This document shows positions 23,168-32,378 of a stretch of DNA of 64,000 bases, piece by piece. The notes under the pieces are model-generated. The model was given only the letters and a program-made list of their open reading frames with translations. It searched no databases and was not told the DNA's origin. Within the stretch, counting starts at the first letter, position 1. Every line of letters starts with the position of its first letter. Origin of the DNA: Acinetobacter sp. CS-2 (GTDB lineage Bacteria; Pseudomonadota; Gammaproteobacteria; Pseudomonadales; Moraxellaceae); contig NZ_CP067019.1 of NCBI RefSeq assembly GCF_016599715.1, forward strand, positions 930,001 to 994,000, written 5' to 3'. The translations under genes and the position numbers were made by a program.

Positions 23168-24082
23168 ATGTCCATAACTGAGGAAAGACTTACTCATCTT
23201 AAACAGCTTGAAGCTGAGAGTATTCACATTATTCGTGAAGTGGCTGCCGAATTTGAAAATCCGGTCATGTTGTATTCTATTGGTAAAGATTCTGCAGTGA
23301 TGCTGCATCTTGCTTTAAAAGCCTTTTATCCTGCAAAACTTCCATTCCCGCTATTGCATGTCGATACAGGCTGGAAGTTTAAAGAGATGATCACCTTCCG
23401 CGATAACATGGCGAAAACCCATGGTTTCGATTTGATCGTGCATCAAAATAAAGAAGGCGTTGAAGCAGGAATCAATCCGTTTGATCATGGTAGTTCTAAA
23501 TATACTGACATCATGAAAACCCAGGGCTTAAAACAGGCTTTGGATAAATACGGTTTTGATGCTGCCTTTGGCGGTGCGCGCCGTGACGAAGAAAAATCAC
23601 GTGCCAAAGAACGTGTTTACTCGTTCCGTGACAGTAAACACCGTTGGGATCCTAAAAACCAGCGTCCAGAACTTTGGAACCTTTACAACGGTAAAGTGAA
23701 CAAAGGCGAAAGTATTCGTGTGTTCCCGTTATCAAACTGGACTGAACTTGATATCTGGCAATACATCTATTTGGAAAGTATTCCATTAGTACCACTTTAT
23801 TTGGCTGCAGAACGTCCTGTGGTTGAACGTAGTGGCACACTGATTATGATTGATGATGAACGTATGCCTCTACAAGAGGGCGAAGTTCCACAAATGAAAT
23901 CGGTACGTTTCCGTACTTTAGGGTGTTACCCACTTACGGGTGCAGTCGAATCAACTGCCAACACCTTGCCGGAAATTATCCAAGAGATGCTCTTGGCGAC
24001 CAGCTCAGAACGTCAAGGTCGTATGATTGACCATGATGAAGCAGGCTCGATGGAGAAGAAAAAACAGGAAGGTTACTTCTAA
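23168..24082 (+). CDS. cysD: Sulfate adenylyltransferase subunit 2 CysD
   Basis: PP-loop subunit of ATP sulfurylase, making adenosine 5'-phosphosulfate from sulfate and ATP. 304 residues from ATG 23,168 (a GTG three codons upstream is less likely). PP-loop [28 protein letters not shown], and [15 protein letters not shown] are clear. It is followed after 45 bases by cysN, its GTPase partner. Confidence 0.95.
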   Translation: MSITEERLTHLKQLEAESIHIIREVAAEFENPVMLYSIGKDSAVMLHLALKAFYPAKLPFPLLHVDTGWKFKEMITFRDNMAKTHGFDLIVHQNKEGVEAGINPFDHGSSKYTDIMKTQGLKQALDKYGFDAAFGGARRDEEKSRAKERVYSFRDSKHRWDPKNQRPELWNLYNGKVNKGESIRVFPLSNWTELDIWQYIYLESIPLVPLYLAAERPVVERSGTLIMIDDERMPLQEGEVPQMKSVRFRTLGCYPLTGAVESTANTLPEIIQEMLLATSSERQGRMIDHDEAGSMEKKKQEGYF

Positions 24083-24127
24083 TTTTTCGATCTGAACCCG
24101 ATTTCTAAAGTATGTGGAGTTTGAGCG

Positions 24128-25744
24128 ATGTCTCATCAATCTGAACTGATTAGCCAGGATATTTTGGCGTATTTGAAACAACACGAAAATAAAGACTTAC
24201 TGCGTTTTTTGACCTGCGGTAACGTGGATGATGGTAAATCGACTTTAATCGGTCGTTTGCTTTACGATTCAAAATTGATCTATGAAGATCAATTGCAAGC
24301 CGTAACCCGTGATTCTAAAAAAGTTGGGACGACTGGCGATGCACCTGACTTGGCGTTACTTGTGGATGGTTTACAAGCTGAACGTGAGCAGGGCATTACC
24401 ATTGATGTGGCATATCGTTATTTCTCGACTGAAAAACGTAAGTTCATCATTGCCGATACTCCGGGGCATGAGCAATACACCCGTAACATGGCGACAGGCG
24501 CGTCTACCTGTGACCTTGCGATTATCCTTATTGATGCGCGTTATGGTGTACAAACCCAGACCCGTCGTCATACGTATATTGCAAGCTTGCTCGGTATTAA
24601 GAACATTATTGTTGCAATCAACAAAATGGACTTGGTTGAATTCTCTGAAGCGCGTTTCAATGAAATTCAGGCCGATTATGCCAACTTCGTAAGCCAATTG
24701 GGCGACCGTAAGCCAAGCAATATCATCTTTACGCCTATTTCTGCATTGAATGGCGATAACGTGGTGAACAAGTCGCCAAATACGCCATGGTACAAGGGCG
24801 AAACCTTAATGGGTACGCTTGAGTCTGTAGAAATTAACCGTGATACCGCGAAACGTGATTTCCGTTTCCCTGTGCAATATGTGAACCGTCCAAACCTGGA
24901 TTTCCGTGGTTTTGCCGGGACAATTGCGCTGGGTGAAATCAATGTCGGCGATACAGTTGTGGCTTTACCATCTGGTAAATCTTCAACGGTTAAAGAAATC
25001 GTGACTTTTGATGGCAACCTTGAACATGCATTTGCTGGTCAAGCGGTGACATTAACCCTGAACGATGAAATTGATGTATCACGCGGCAATATGCTGGTTC
25101 GTGCAGATCAGGGAATTCCTGCCATTTCACGTTCGGTTAAAGCGACTGTGGTATGGATGGCGGATCAACCGCTGGTGATTGGCAAGTTGTATAACATTAA
25201 AATTGGTACACAAACGGTTCCTGCCAAAGTGACTGGCATTAACTTCCGTACCAATGTAAATACACTTGAACAAATGCAAGTGGATCATCTGGATCTGAAT
25301 GCGATTGCCAATGTGACTGTTGAATTTGATGCGCCAGTGGTCTTTGACCGTTATCAGGACAGCCGTTACACCGGTTCGTTTATCTTCATTGATCGCTTGA
25401 ATAACGTCACGATTGGTGCGGGTATGGTGGAAGAGTCTGTTGAATGGACTGCGCATAGCAACCCTGTAACAGCGGAAGACCGTGCGGCACGTTTAGGCCA
25501 AAAACCTGCGTCAATTACGGTATCTGCCAAAGCACTGGAAAATGCACAAGCGCTCGAAAACCTGTTGCTTCAACAAGGTATTGTCGCGATTGCGAGAGCT
25601 GATCTTGATGCTGCACAAGTTGCACTGCTTCGTGAAACAGGTATTGCGGTCATTACCACTGTTGCAGAAGCTACAGATGTAAGCTTCACGCAAGAGTCAG
25701 TTGAAGAACTGGCTGAGAAGATTGTGGAATTGGTTCGTCTGTAA
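24128..25744 (+). CDS. cysN: Sulfate adenylyltransferase subunit 1 CysN
   Basis: GTPase subunit that drives APS synthesis by CysD. 538 residues. EF-Tu-like G domain with [22 protein letters not shown] and NKMD; then beta-barrel domains. The protein carries about 65 residues beyond the usual CysN end (after [15 protein letters not shown]), an alpha/beta-looking tail ([19 protein letters not shown]) that is far too short for a CysC APS-kinase fusion. A perfect terminator follows. Confidence 0.95.
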   Translation: MSHQSELISQDILAYLKQHENKDLLRFLTCGNVDDGKSTLIGRLLYDSKLIYEDQLQAVTRDSKKVGTTGDAPDLALLVDGLQAEREQGITIDVAYRYFSTEKRKFIIADTPGHEQYTRNMATGASTCDLAIILIDARYGVQTQTRRHTYIASLLGIKNIIVAINKMDLVEFSEARFNEIQADYANFVSQLGDRKPSNIIFTPISALNGDNVVNKSPNTPWYKGETLMGTLESVEINRDTAKRDFRFPVQYVNRPNLDFRGFAGTIALGEINVGDTVVALPSGKSSTVKEIVTFDGNLEHAFAGQAVTLTLNDEIDVSRGNMLVRADQGIPAISRSVKATVVWMADQPLVIGKLYNIKIGTQTVPAKVTGINFRTNVNTLEQMQVDHLDLNAIANVTVEFDAPVVFDRYQDSRYTGSFIFIDRLNNVTIGAGMVEESVEWTAHSNPVTAEDRAARLGQKPASITVSAKALENAQALENLLLQQGIVAIARADLDAAQVALLRETGIAVITTVAEATDVSFTQESVEELAEKIVELVRL

Positions 25745-25764
25745 TGGATTGAATTGATTTAAAA

Positions 25765-25792
25765 TAACCCGCTGAAAAGGCGGGTTTTTTTA
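25765..25792 (+). terminator. Terminator after cysN
   Basis: AACCCGC-TGAAAAG-GCGGGTT followed by TTTTTT, 20 bases after the stop. Confidence 0.93.
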
Positions 25793-25893
25793 TTTGTGTA
25801 AGTTTTAAATGTCTGAATAATATACAGTCATTCGAAAGTTGAACATTCACTTAAATTACTTCTCGATACAATACAAAGATTGAGGGGGTATTT

Positions 25894-26166
25894 ATGAAAA
25901 AATTATTTATTTTAATGGGGGTATGTTTAGCCTTTGGTGTGGAAGCTAAACAAAGTAATGAAAGTACAGAAGCGATTAAGCAAAAAATAATTCAGCAATC
26001 GATTGAAAGTTATCCCGGGAATTGTCCATGTCCTTATAATACTGCGAGGAATGGTAGTCGTTGTGGGAAACGCAGTGCCTATAATCGGGCAGGTGGTTAT
26101 GCGCCGCTTTGTTATCCGGAAGATGTTAGTGATCGGATGGTGAGGGGATATAAAAACAAAGGTTAA
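25894..26166 (+). CDS. Small secreted cysteine-containing protein
   Basis: 90 residues with a clear signal peptide (MKKLFILMGVCLAFGVEA) and a mature part with four cysteines, in NCPCPYN, GSRCGKRSA and APLCYPED. This arrangement (CPCPYN..NG..CGKRSAY..GG..PLCY) recurs in short secreted proteobacterial proteins of unknown role. Strong ribosome site GAGGGGG. Not part of an obvious operon. Confidence 0.7.
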   Translation: MKKLFILMGVCLAFGVEAKQSNESTEAIKQKIIQQSIESYPGNCPCPYNTARNGSRCGKRSAYNRAGGYAPLCYPEDVSDRMVRGYKNKG

Positions 26167-26225
26167 TAATATTATTTTTTTAATTGTTGTAATATTGATT
26201 TTATTTAGGTGATTAAAAAATAAAA

Positions 26226-27071
26226 ATGATTACAGATATTCCTGATTCAGAATTTTTCTTAGATAGATGTGTAAACTATCATTTCCTTGTACTAAATAAC
26301 TTGTTAAATCTTCTATGCAAATTTGAATATATGGAATTTGAGGATCTAGAGTGTGAGTTATCAGATCAAGAATCCGAGTATTGGGAATATTTAGATGTTG
26401 AATTGGGGAATATTATTTTATTGTTATTTAATTCTATTGAAAATTATTTGAAATATCGAATATCTATTATAACTCCGTATTTATTGCTAGAAACACCTCC
26501 TAAAGATTGGAAATGGTCAAATAAACCTTTTCACGAATTTTATATTCATCCATTTGATTCATTGTTGAAAATATTTGCTGTTACTAATATTAAGCCTAGT
26601 GATCATGTTAAACAAAAATTTGAAGAGTTAAGAGTTGCTAGAAATCTTTATATACATGGAACAAAAGCAGCAAAGATAACACCTTATAAAATTATTGAAA
26701 TTAGCTATTTGTTTTTAACAGAGTTATGGGGTGAAAAGATTGATAATGAAAAAGTATCAATTTTTCAAAAAATTGTAGAATCTGGTCATTTAAATATTGA
26801 GGAGGATGGTGAGGCAAAAGCCGGTGAGTTAATGGATGATCATAGCAAGATTATTTTCTTTTATAGTTTTTTCCAAAAGGTTATGGGAAAGAAAAAAGCA
26901 TCTAAAATTTTAGTTATACCTACCAATAAAAAAATACATAAATGTCTTCTATGTGAATCTCAAATTGGTGGAGTCTTAAAAGATTCATATTTTGCAGTTG
27001 AGTCAGAAAAAGATGAAGTGATTACATGCAAATTATGTCAAAGTGATTATTACGTTACTGATATTGATTAA
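26226..27071 (+). CDS. HEPN-like protein with C-terminal zinc ribbon, unknown function
   Basis: 281 residues, very AT-rich and Lys/Ile/Glu-rich, unlike cysDN and the following genes, so probably acquired. The first half is all-helical and holds RVARNLYIHG (136-145), which fits the RX4-6H active-site signature of HEPN ribonucleases. The C-terminus has two CxxC pairs (C240/C243 and C268/C271), a treble-clef or zinc-ribbon pattern. No clear ribosome site. Could be a defence or toxin-type RNase, but the HEPN call rests on one motif only. Confidence 0.5.
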   Translation: MITDIPDSEFFLDRCVNYHFLVLNNLLNLLCKFEYMEFEDLECELSDQESEYWEYLDVELGNIILLLFNSIENYLKYRISIITPYLLLETPPKDWKWSNKPFHEFYIHPFDSLLKIFAVTNIKPSDHVKQKFEELRVARNLYIHGTKAAKITPYKIIEISYLFLTELWGEKIDNEKVSIFQKIVESGHLNIEEDGEAKAGELMDDHSKIIFFYSFFQKVMGKKKASKILVIPTNKKIHKCLLCESQIGGVLKDSYFAVESEKDEVITCKLCQSDYYVTDID

Positions 27072-27220
27072 TCTGATTATTACTATGTTCTTCAACCTTT
27101 CTTGGTAAAGAACTTTATAAAAATCTAGAGTAATTAAATTAAGTAAAGAAAAATGAAAATAGCTTATCTTTAAAATATTTGTCACATCAAAAAGCTTTCT
27201 TAAAAGTACCAAATATAATA

Positions 27221-27252
27221 AGATATATCTTAACTAATCTTAAGGTATATCT
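27221..27252. promoter_or_regulatory. Inverted repeat before padR, candidate autoregulatory operator
   Basis: AGATATATCTTAA (27,221-27,233) and TTAAGGTATATCT (27,240-27,252) form a 13-bp inverted repeat with one mismatch and a 6-bp centre, ending 5 bases before the padR ATG. PadR regulators usually bind such AT-rich palindromes at their own promoter. Confidence 0.6.
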
Positions 27253-27257
27253 CTGCT

Positions 27258-27767
27258 ATGCCAAATGCTGATTCGGTTGCAGACATTGAAAGCACTGCTA
27301 AACCCCGAAAACGCCTGTTTGAAGCAGGACAGATGAAGCTATTGGTGCTGCATTTTATTGCCCAAGCACCAAAGTTTAGCTACGACATCATTAAAGACGT
27401 AGCATCACTGGTAGGCGGGAACTACAAGCCGAGTACAGGCACCATCTGTCCTACGATTAACTATCTTGAAGAACATCACTATACAGAAGTGCAACTGAGT
27501 GAGGATGAACGCAAGCAATATCACATTACAGCCCAAGGACTAAAACATTTAGCTGCGCATCAAGACCAGATTAATAAAGTTCTCGACCGCTTTAATACGC
27601 GTAAGCAAATCCAGAACAACGAATACTATGTCGATATCAAACGTGCGATGGAAAACTTGAAAACGTCATTGCGCCTGAAGATTCAACATACCGAACTGAA
27701 TCCAGAGCAAATCCGTGAAATCTCCGGAAAGATTGATCAGGCAGCAGTAGAAATTGCACGTATGTAA
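27258..27767 (+). CDS. PadR-family transcriptional regulator
   Basis: 169 residues. Winged-helix PadR domain (about 23-95): LLVLHFIAQAPKFSYDIIKDVASL, GTICPTINYLEEHHYTE, DERKQYHITAQGLKHL; then a helical C-terminal dimerisation part. The operator-like repeat just upstream and the membrane protein gene 32 bases downstream suggest it controls that gene and itself. Almost no leader remains between repeat and start. Confidence 0.88.
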   Translation: MPNADSVADIESTAKPRKRLFEAGQMKLLVLHFIAQAPKFSYDIIKDVASLVGGNYKPSTGTICPTINYLEEHHYTEVQLSEDERKQYHITAQGLKHLAAHQDQINKVLDRFNTRKQIQNNEYYVDIKRAMENLKTSLRLKIQHTELNPEQIREISGKIDQAAVEIARM

Positions 27768-27799
27768 TTCGATGCACGATTTAAAAAAGATTAGGTTAA

Positions 27800-28051
27800 A
27801 TGATGAAAAATAATTTTCCAAAATTCCACCCTAAACATCTGACTTGGCTGATGCCACTCATCCTTTCAGGCATTATGAGTGGCGCAATTTCCTGCTTTAA
27901 CATGTTGCTGAATAAAGGCTTGGTTGATGGCTTTTTTTCTCTGTGGCTACATGCATGGAGTTTGTCATGGCTGATGGCTTTCCCACTGATTCTGGTGATG
28001 CTGCCATTGGTGCGTAAATTCCTGATGCAGTTTGTAGAAATGCCCAAATAA
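27800..28051 (+). CDS. DUF2798 small membrane protein
   Basis: 83 residues, two TM helices (about 13-35 and 48-68) with the DUF2798 pattern SGIMSGAISCFNMLLNKG and WLHAWSLSWLMAFP. ATG ATG start; either could serve. Probably cotranscribed with padR. Confidence 0.82.
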   Translation: MMKNNFPKFHPKHLTWLMPLILSGIMSGAISCFNMLLNKGLVDGFFSLWLHAWSLSWLMAFPLILVMLPLVRKFLMQFVEMPK

Positions 28052-28120
28052 AAAACGATTTAGTTTGATTTGAAAACTGTCAAAACCATGCATATAAGAG
28101 ACGGGATGAATGCATCAGCT

Positions 28121-28399
28121 TTAGCCCCGTTTTTTTCTCAGCCAGATCACTAAACGGGTCAACATTAGCAGTACGGCAAAATAGATCTGAAAAACGGCTG
28201 CAAAAATCATGATCCAGCCGCTATTCCCCGGAGTCTTTCTTGCATCAAGCTCAATGACAAATACCAAAATTGCAACCACAATTTCAAAAACAATCACGGT
28301 TTTAAATAGCCAAGTCCATGGAAAACGCAACAACCAGGTGAGGAAAATAACGCCCAAACCAGGGAACAGGCAAAATAGGAAAATAACTTTTAAATCCAT
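28121..28399 (-). CDS. Small three-TM membrane protein
   Basis: 92 residues, nearly all hydrophobic, with three TM helices (about 3-22, 30-50, 62-86) and a positively charged end (LRKKRG). No family recognised. It lies convergent to the DUF2798 gene. Confidence 0.55.
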   Translation of the reverse strand: MDLKVIFLFCLFPGLGVIFLTWLLRFPWTWLFKTVIVFEIVVAILVFVIELDARKTPGNSGWIMIFAAVFQIYFAVLLMLTRLVIWLRKKRG

Positions 28400-28533
28400 A
28401 ATAATTGAGCATTTTTATTGTGGGTGTGGGGCTAACAATATATTGAATAAAATAAAAATAAAGCAATACACACTGAAATGACGCTACAATATTTAATTGG
28501 GTATTTTTATCATTGAACCACAATAATTTTAGA

Positions 28534-28863
28534 TTAGTTCATTGAATCAATAATGCTTTTCATTTCATTCAAACTTTTCACCCCTGCAATTCGTTGAATG
28601 ATTTGTCCATTTTTAAAAATCAGTGTAGAAGGCAAACCGTAAACGTTATAGCGTAAGGTCAGAATCGGGGATTGATCGACATTGATCTTGCCGAATTTAA
28701 TCTCAGGTTTGACTTCAGCATAATGAGTTGCCAACTGTTCAAAGACAGGAAAATTTTGTACACAGGGTTTGCACCAGTCGGCATAAAAACGAATCACAGC
28801 AAATCCTTCAAACCATTCAAAGTCACTATAATTATCTTCATTGTATTCAATGATGGCTGACAT
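28534..28863 (-). CDS. Thioredoxin-family protein
   Basis: 109 residues, one thioredoxin fold. The active site reads ADWCKPCVQNFP, so the pair is CKPC instead of the classical CGPC; the cis-proline motif YGLPSTLIF is present. Cytoplasmic (no signal). Expected to reduce disulfides or act as a scaffold; it is upstream of the GNAT gene's terminator side and read the same way. Confidence 0.87.
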   Translation of the reverse strand: MSAIIEYNEDNYSDFEWFEGFAVIRFYADWCKPCVQNFPVFEQLATHYAEVKPEIKFGKINVDQSPILTLRYNVYGLPSTLIFKNGQIIQRIAGVKSLNEMKSIIDSMN

Positions 28864-28886
28864 AAACTTTCCTGATATTTTCCCAA

Positions 28887-29327
28887 TTAATGCTTAGACC
28901 AAGTCATACTTAATTCTGCATGACCGGTGTTTTGATCCATGGCTTGGCTGATGGTTTTAAAGCCCTGCTGCCGATAAAAATTGACCGCTGCGGTATTTTC
29001 AGTATAGACATTTAAATGCAATTCATCACACTGCTGTTTAAAAAAATCAATCAAGGCCGTACCGTATCCCAAGCCTTGCTGATGGGGTGTAATAAAAAGT
29101 GCCGCCAGCACCGCCTCTGATTTCAATAATGATGCAAAACCTGCGACAGTTTGATTTTCCTTGATCACATAATTTTCGGCTAAAGGCAGGTAAAGATCAC
29201 GCATCGGAATTAGCTGATGCTCCCAGTAAGAAGCAGGAATAAAACCATGTGCCTGTAGGGAAGCATTGAGCCAGATGTTTAAGATAGACTCTATATCCTG
29301 CATTTCAGCTTTTTGAATGGTTGCCAT
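28887..29327 (-). CDS. GNAT-family N-acetyltransferase
   Basis: 146 residues with acetyl-CoA-binding segment ITPHQQGLGYGTALIDF (the Q/RxxGxG/A loop) and the C-terminal NVYTENTAAVNFYRQQGFK. Resembles YjaB-like acetyltransferases. Substrate unknown. It sits 23 bases upstream of the thioredoxin gene on the minus strand. Confidence 0.88.
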   Translation of the reverse strand: MATIQKAEMQDIESILNIWLNASLQAHGFIPASYWEHQLIPMRDLYLPLAENYVIKENQTVAGFASLLKSEAVLAALFITPHQQGLGYGTALIDFFKQQCDELHLNVYTENTAAVNFYRQQGFKTISQAMDQNTGHAELSMTWSKH

Positions 29328-29455
29328 GCGCTCATATCATTTTGCTGAATAGTGAGGAGATTATACATAAGTCCACGGTTATTCATTCGCGGCTATTTCT
29401 ATGTTCAAATAGGGCGGTGAATTTTAAAAAGTAATGAATAGATCAGGAATAAATT

Positions 29456-30448
29456 ATGTCACAAACGACTATGCAACAAGTCATCATCACAGAACCCGGC
29501 GGCGTGGATAAACTCGCTTACGAAACTGTTGCAGTACCTGAAGCTAAAGCAGATGAAGTCTTGGTCAAAGTGCATGCATTTGGCATTAACCGTCCTGACA
29601 TCTTGCAGCGTCAAGGTCTATATCCAATGCCTAAAGGGGTAACGCCTGTACCGGGGCTGGAAGTGGCGGGTGAAGTGGTGGCTGTAGGAACTGAGGTTTC
29701 TAAGTTTAAGGTTGGCGATCAGGTTTGTGGCCTGACTAATGGGGGCGGTTATGCAGAATATTGTGTGGTGCCTGAAAGCCAGACCTTGAATATTCCTGAG
29801 GGCGTGAGCTTTACTCAGGCAGCCGCGATTCCTGAAACCTTCTTTACTGTATGGGCCAACGTGTTCCAGATGGGTAAAGCCAAGGCAGGGGAAACGGTAC
29901 TGGTACATGGTGGAACAAGCGGGATTGGAACGACTGCTTTAATGTTGTGTAAATCACTCGGCATCAAAACGTTTGCAACCGTAGGTTCAGATGAAAAAGT
30001 GGCAGCAATTTCGGATTTAACCACGGCAATCAACTATAAAACTCAAGATTTTGAACAAGTCATTAATGGGGCTACTGACAATGGTGGGGTCGATGTCATT
30101 TTAGATATGGTGGGTGCGCCATATCTGGAGAAAAACCTGAACCTGCTACGTCGTGATGGTCGTCTGGTTTATATCGCATTCTTGGGTGGTGCAAAAGCCA
30201 AAGAGGTCAAACTCGGTCAAATCATGATGAAACGCCTGACTATTACCGGTTCAACCATGCGTGCACGTAACACAGCAGAAAAAGCGGAGATTGCGCAAGG
30301 TTTGCAAGAGCATGTTGCACAGCTGTGGGCAAAAGGCGAGTGTTTGCCGATGATCTATAAAACTTTTAAGTTTGACCAGATTCAAGATGCTCATGCGGTG
30401 ATGGATACCGGTGAACATGTTGGTAAAGTTGTGGTAGAAATCCTCTAA
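29456..30448 (+). CDS. NAD(P)H-quinone oxidoreductase (zeta-crystallin/PIG3 type)
   Basis: 330 residues, MDR superfamily. GroES-like N-terminal domain (FGINRPDILQRQGLYP, GLEVAGEVVAVG), and Rossmann domain with the NADPH loop VLVHGGTSGIGTTALML. Lacks the zinc ligands of alcohol dehydrogenases, as quinone reductases do. Probably one-electron reduction of quinones with NADPH. Monocistronic, with a terminator after. Confidence 0.9.
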   Translation: MSQTTMQQVIITEPGGVDKLAYETVAVPEAKADEVLVKVHAFGINRPDILQRQGLYPMPKGVTPVPGLEVAGEVVAVGTEVSKFKVGDQVCGLTNGGGYAEYCVVPESQTLNIPEGVSFTQAAAIPETFFTVWANVFQMGKAKAGETVLVHGGTSGIGTTALMLCKSLGIKTFATVGSDEKVAAISDLTTAINYKTQDFEQVINGATDNGGVDVILDMVGAPYLEKNLNLLRRDGRLVYIAFLGGAKAKEVKLGQIMMKRLTITGSTMRARNTAEKAEIAQGLQEHVAQLWAKGECLPMIYKTFKFDQIQDAHAVMDTGEHVGKVVVEIL

Positions 30449-30465
30449 TCATTCCCGCTTTCAAT

Positions 30466-30499
30466 AAAATAAAAGCCAACATTTGTTGGCTTTTATTTT
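30466..30499 (+). terminator. Terminator after quinone oxidoreductase
   Basis: Perfect 15-bp stem AAAATAAAAGCCAAC with loop ATTT, ending in TTTTATTTT. Confidence 0.93.
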
Positions 30500-30690
30500 A
30501 CATACAATAAAAAATGATAAGTAACTTAAATTAATGAATAAAAATAAGGTCATAAAATTTTAAAAAATGGTAAAAAATGTCGATTGTTCGACACAACCTG
30601 TCAAAACCAGAGAGTAGATTAAGATTTAGAATAATCCGACTAAATTGTTTGGAATTAATTGAAATGTCATTTAATAAAAGGAAGTATATT

Positions 30691-30891
30691 ATGAAAATAG
30701 TCTCAGCTCCTTATACATCTGAACATGGCTTACGCGCCTTGAAGCGATTGCATAAGGCTATTATTTGCAATCAGGTATTACCTTCTAATTTGCATCAGTT
30801 TTATAAAGCCATGCTGCATCTTGAGCGTTATGTTGAACGGCTTAATCCCAAACCGCCGACAAAAGGTGTCACCAGCCGTTTCAAATCCTGA
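30691..30891 (+). CDS. Small basic hypothetical protein
   Basis: 66 residues from the ATG at 30,691, which has AAGGAAG 8 bases upstream; longer readings from 30,577 or 30,664 lack a good ribosome site. Basic (LRALKRLHKAI, HLERYVERLNPK) and helical, with no known domain. Codon use is plausible for a chromosome gene. Confidence 0.5.
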   Translation: MKIVSAPYTSEHGLRALKRLHKAIICNQVLPSNLHQFYKAMLHLERYVERLNPKPPTKGVTSRFKS

Positions 30892-30997
30892 TTCAAGTTT
30901 TTCCTATTAGGCTTAAGTTGAAATAAATATTTAAAATTAAGTTTTTGATTGGTAGTATAATTTTTAGATAATTTAAAAAAATTTAGTATTTTAGGTA

Positions 30998-31016
30998 TTG
31001 TGCTTTTATTGCACAA
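30998..31016. promoter_or_regulatory. Short palindrome before WYL regulator gene
   Basis: TTGTGC-TTTTATTT-like centre-GCACAA (30,998-31,003 and 31,011-31,016), immediately followed by the ribosome site GAGGG. Could be an operator for the regulator itself or a small hairpin in its leader. Confidence 0.4.
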
Positions 31017-31027
31017 AGAGGGTATTT

Positions 31028-31933
31028 ATGAAGGGCAATGCGTCAACGCATGAGCGCCTCGCAGAGCGTTTGGCCAATATTTTAACCAAACTGAATATAG
31101 GACATCAGTTAAGTGTACAAGAACTGGCGGGTGAGTTTCAGGTCAGTACCCGAACCATTGAACGGGACTTTGATCGGCTTAATTCATACTTGCCTTTGAT
31201 TCAGGATGGAAACACTAAACGCTATTATCTGGAACCTTCCTATTTAGGCCGTTTTAAACTGCAGGATATCCAGAATTTTGCGCAACTGTCGGGAATTAGT
31301 GAGCTTTACCCGACGCTGGATATTTCTTTTTTACGCGAATTGCTGGACGAACGGGCGAATCAGGTCTTCTCGGCAAAAGGCTATTATTTTGAAGATAGCA
31401 AACGGTTTGCTGAACATTTTAAGCTGCTTAGCGCTGCGATTTATAAACGTCAATGGATTGAGCTGCAATATCGTGATCAATGCAGAATCATCCAGCCTTA
31501 TCGTTTAATCCATCATCATGGCATCTGGTATTTGGCGGGTGTCTTTCAGAAAAAACTGCAGACTTATCGCTTAAGTCAGATTCAGCAGGTGAAACTGCTA
31601 TTTGAGGCAGAAAATTTTCAACATGATGCCGAGATATTAAAAATACTGGCCGATGAGGAAAGCATCTGGTTTGGACAGCAAAAACAGCAGGTTTTTATCC
31701 AAGTAAAAGCTGAGGTTGCGGTATTTTTTAAAGAGCGGCGTTTGTTTCCAGAGCAGCAGATTGAGCAGGAATCCACATCTGGAGAATTATTAATCAGCTG
31801 TCAGGTTCGCCACGAAATGCAGTTATTGCCTTTGGTGCGGTATTGGCTACCACATGTCAGGATTATTCAGCCAGTTCATTTGCAGCAAAAACTGGAGCAG
31901 GACCTGGAGAATTATTTGCGCTCTGCGGGATGA
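31028..31933 (+). CDS. WYL-domain transcriptional regulator (YafY-like)
   Basis: 301 residues from ATG 31,028. N-terminal HTH (LSVQELAGEFQVSTRTIERDFDRLNSYLPL) followed by a WYL domain (RQWIELQYRD, IIQPYRLIHHHGIWYLAGVF, TYRLSQIQQVKLL) and a WCX C-terminus. Such regulators sense ligands, often nucleotide-like, and some control defence or DNA-damage genes. No partner gene adjoins it here. Confidence 0.88.
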   Translation: MKGNASTHERLAERLANILTKLNIGHQLSVQELAGEFQVSTRTIERDFDRLNSYLPLIQDGNTKRYYLEPSYLGRFKLQDIQNFAQLSGISELYPTLDISFLRELLDERANQVFSAKGYYFEDSKRFAEHFKLLSAAIYKRQWIELQYRDQCRIIQPYRLIHHHGIWYLAGVFQKKLQTYRLSQIQQVKLLFEAENFQHDAEILKILADEESIWFGQQKQQVFIQVKAEVAVFFKERRLFPEQQIEQESTSGELLISCQVRHEMQLLPLVRYWLPHVRIIQPVHLQQKLEQDLENYLRSAG

Positions 31934-32055
31934 TAGCCAAAGAGCACGATAGTGGAATGCAATTCAGAATAAGAATCTGAGTTGCTAAATTTTAGGCATA
32001 AAAAAACCAGCTTAATGCTGGGTTCTTTACTTACACCATCTTAGTAAGCTAAGAA

Positions 32056-32141
32056 TGGTGCCCGAGGCCAGACTCGAACTGGCACGCTTTGTGGGCGGGG
32101 GATTTTAAATCCCCTGTGTCTACCGATTTCACCACTCGGGC
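32056..32141 (-). tRNA. tRNA-Leu (anticodon TAA)
   Basis: 86-nt minus-strand tRNA: acceptor GCCCGAG pairs with CTCGGGC, encoded CCA end, T-arm GTTCGAGTC, anticodon stem GGGGA/TCCCC with loop TTTAAAA giving TAA, and a long variable arm as in class II leucine tRNAs. Confidence 0.97.
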
Positions 32142-32151
32142 TTAACAAGAT

Positions 32152-32225
32152 TGGAGGCGGAGGTCGGAATCGAACCGGCGTACACGGAGTTGCAGTCCGC
32201 TGCATGACCACTCTGCCACCCCGCC
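32152..32225 (-). tRNA. tRNA-Cys (anticodon GCA)
   Basis: 74-nt minus-strand tRNA with acceptor GGCGGGG...., D-arm GGCAGAGTGGTCATGC, anticodon loop ACTGCAACT (GCA), T-arm GGTTCGATTCC and an encoded CCA. It precedes tRNA-Leu by 10 bases in the same transcript. Confidence 0.97.
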
Positions 32226-32378
32226 ATGTCTTGTTGCTGCGTATATTATCAAGCCCTGAAAAAAAAACAATAGTAGATTTATGCAGATGTGCAGAAAAGC
32301 AGCATATAACGGAAAATATTTAAAATATTCATGTAGAATGTGCGAAATTGATTCATATCAACATTTGGGAGAAGTGCC

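Noticed and set aside
24128..25744. CysN-CysC fusion
   Set aside because: The extra C-terminal segment is only about 65 residues and has no P-loop, so it is not an APS kinase.
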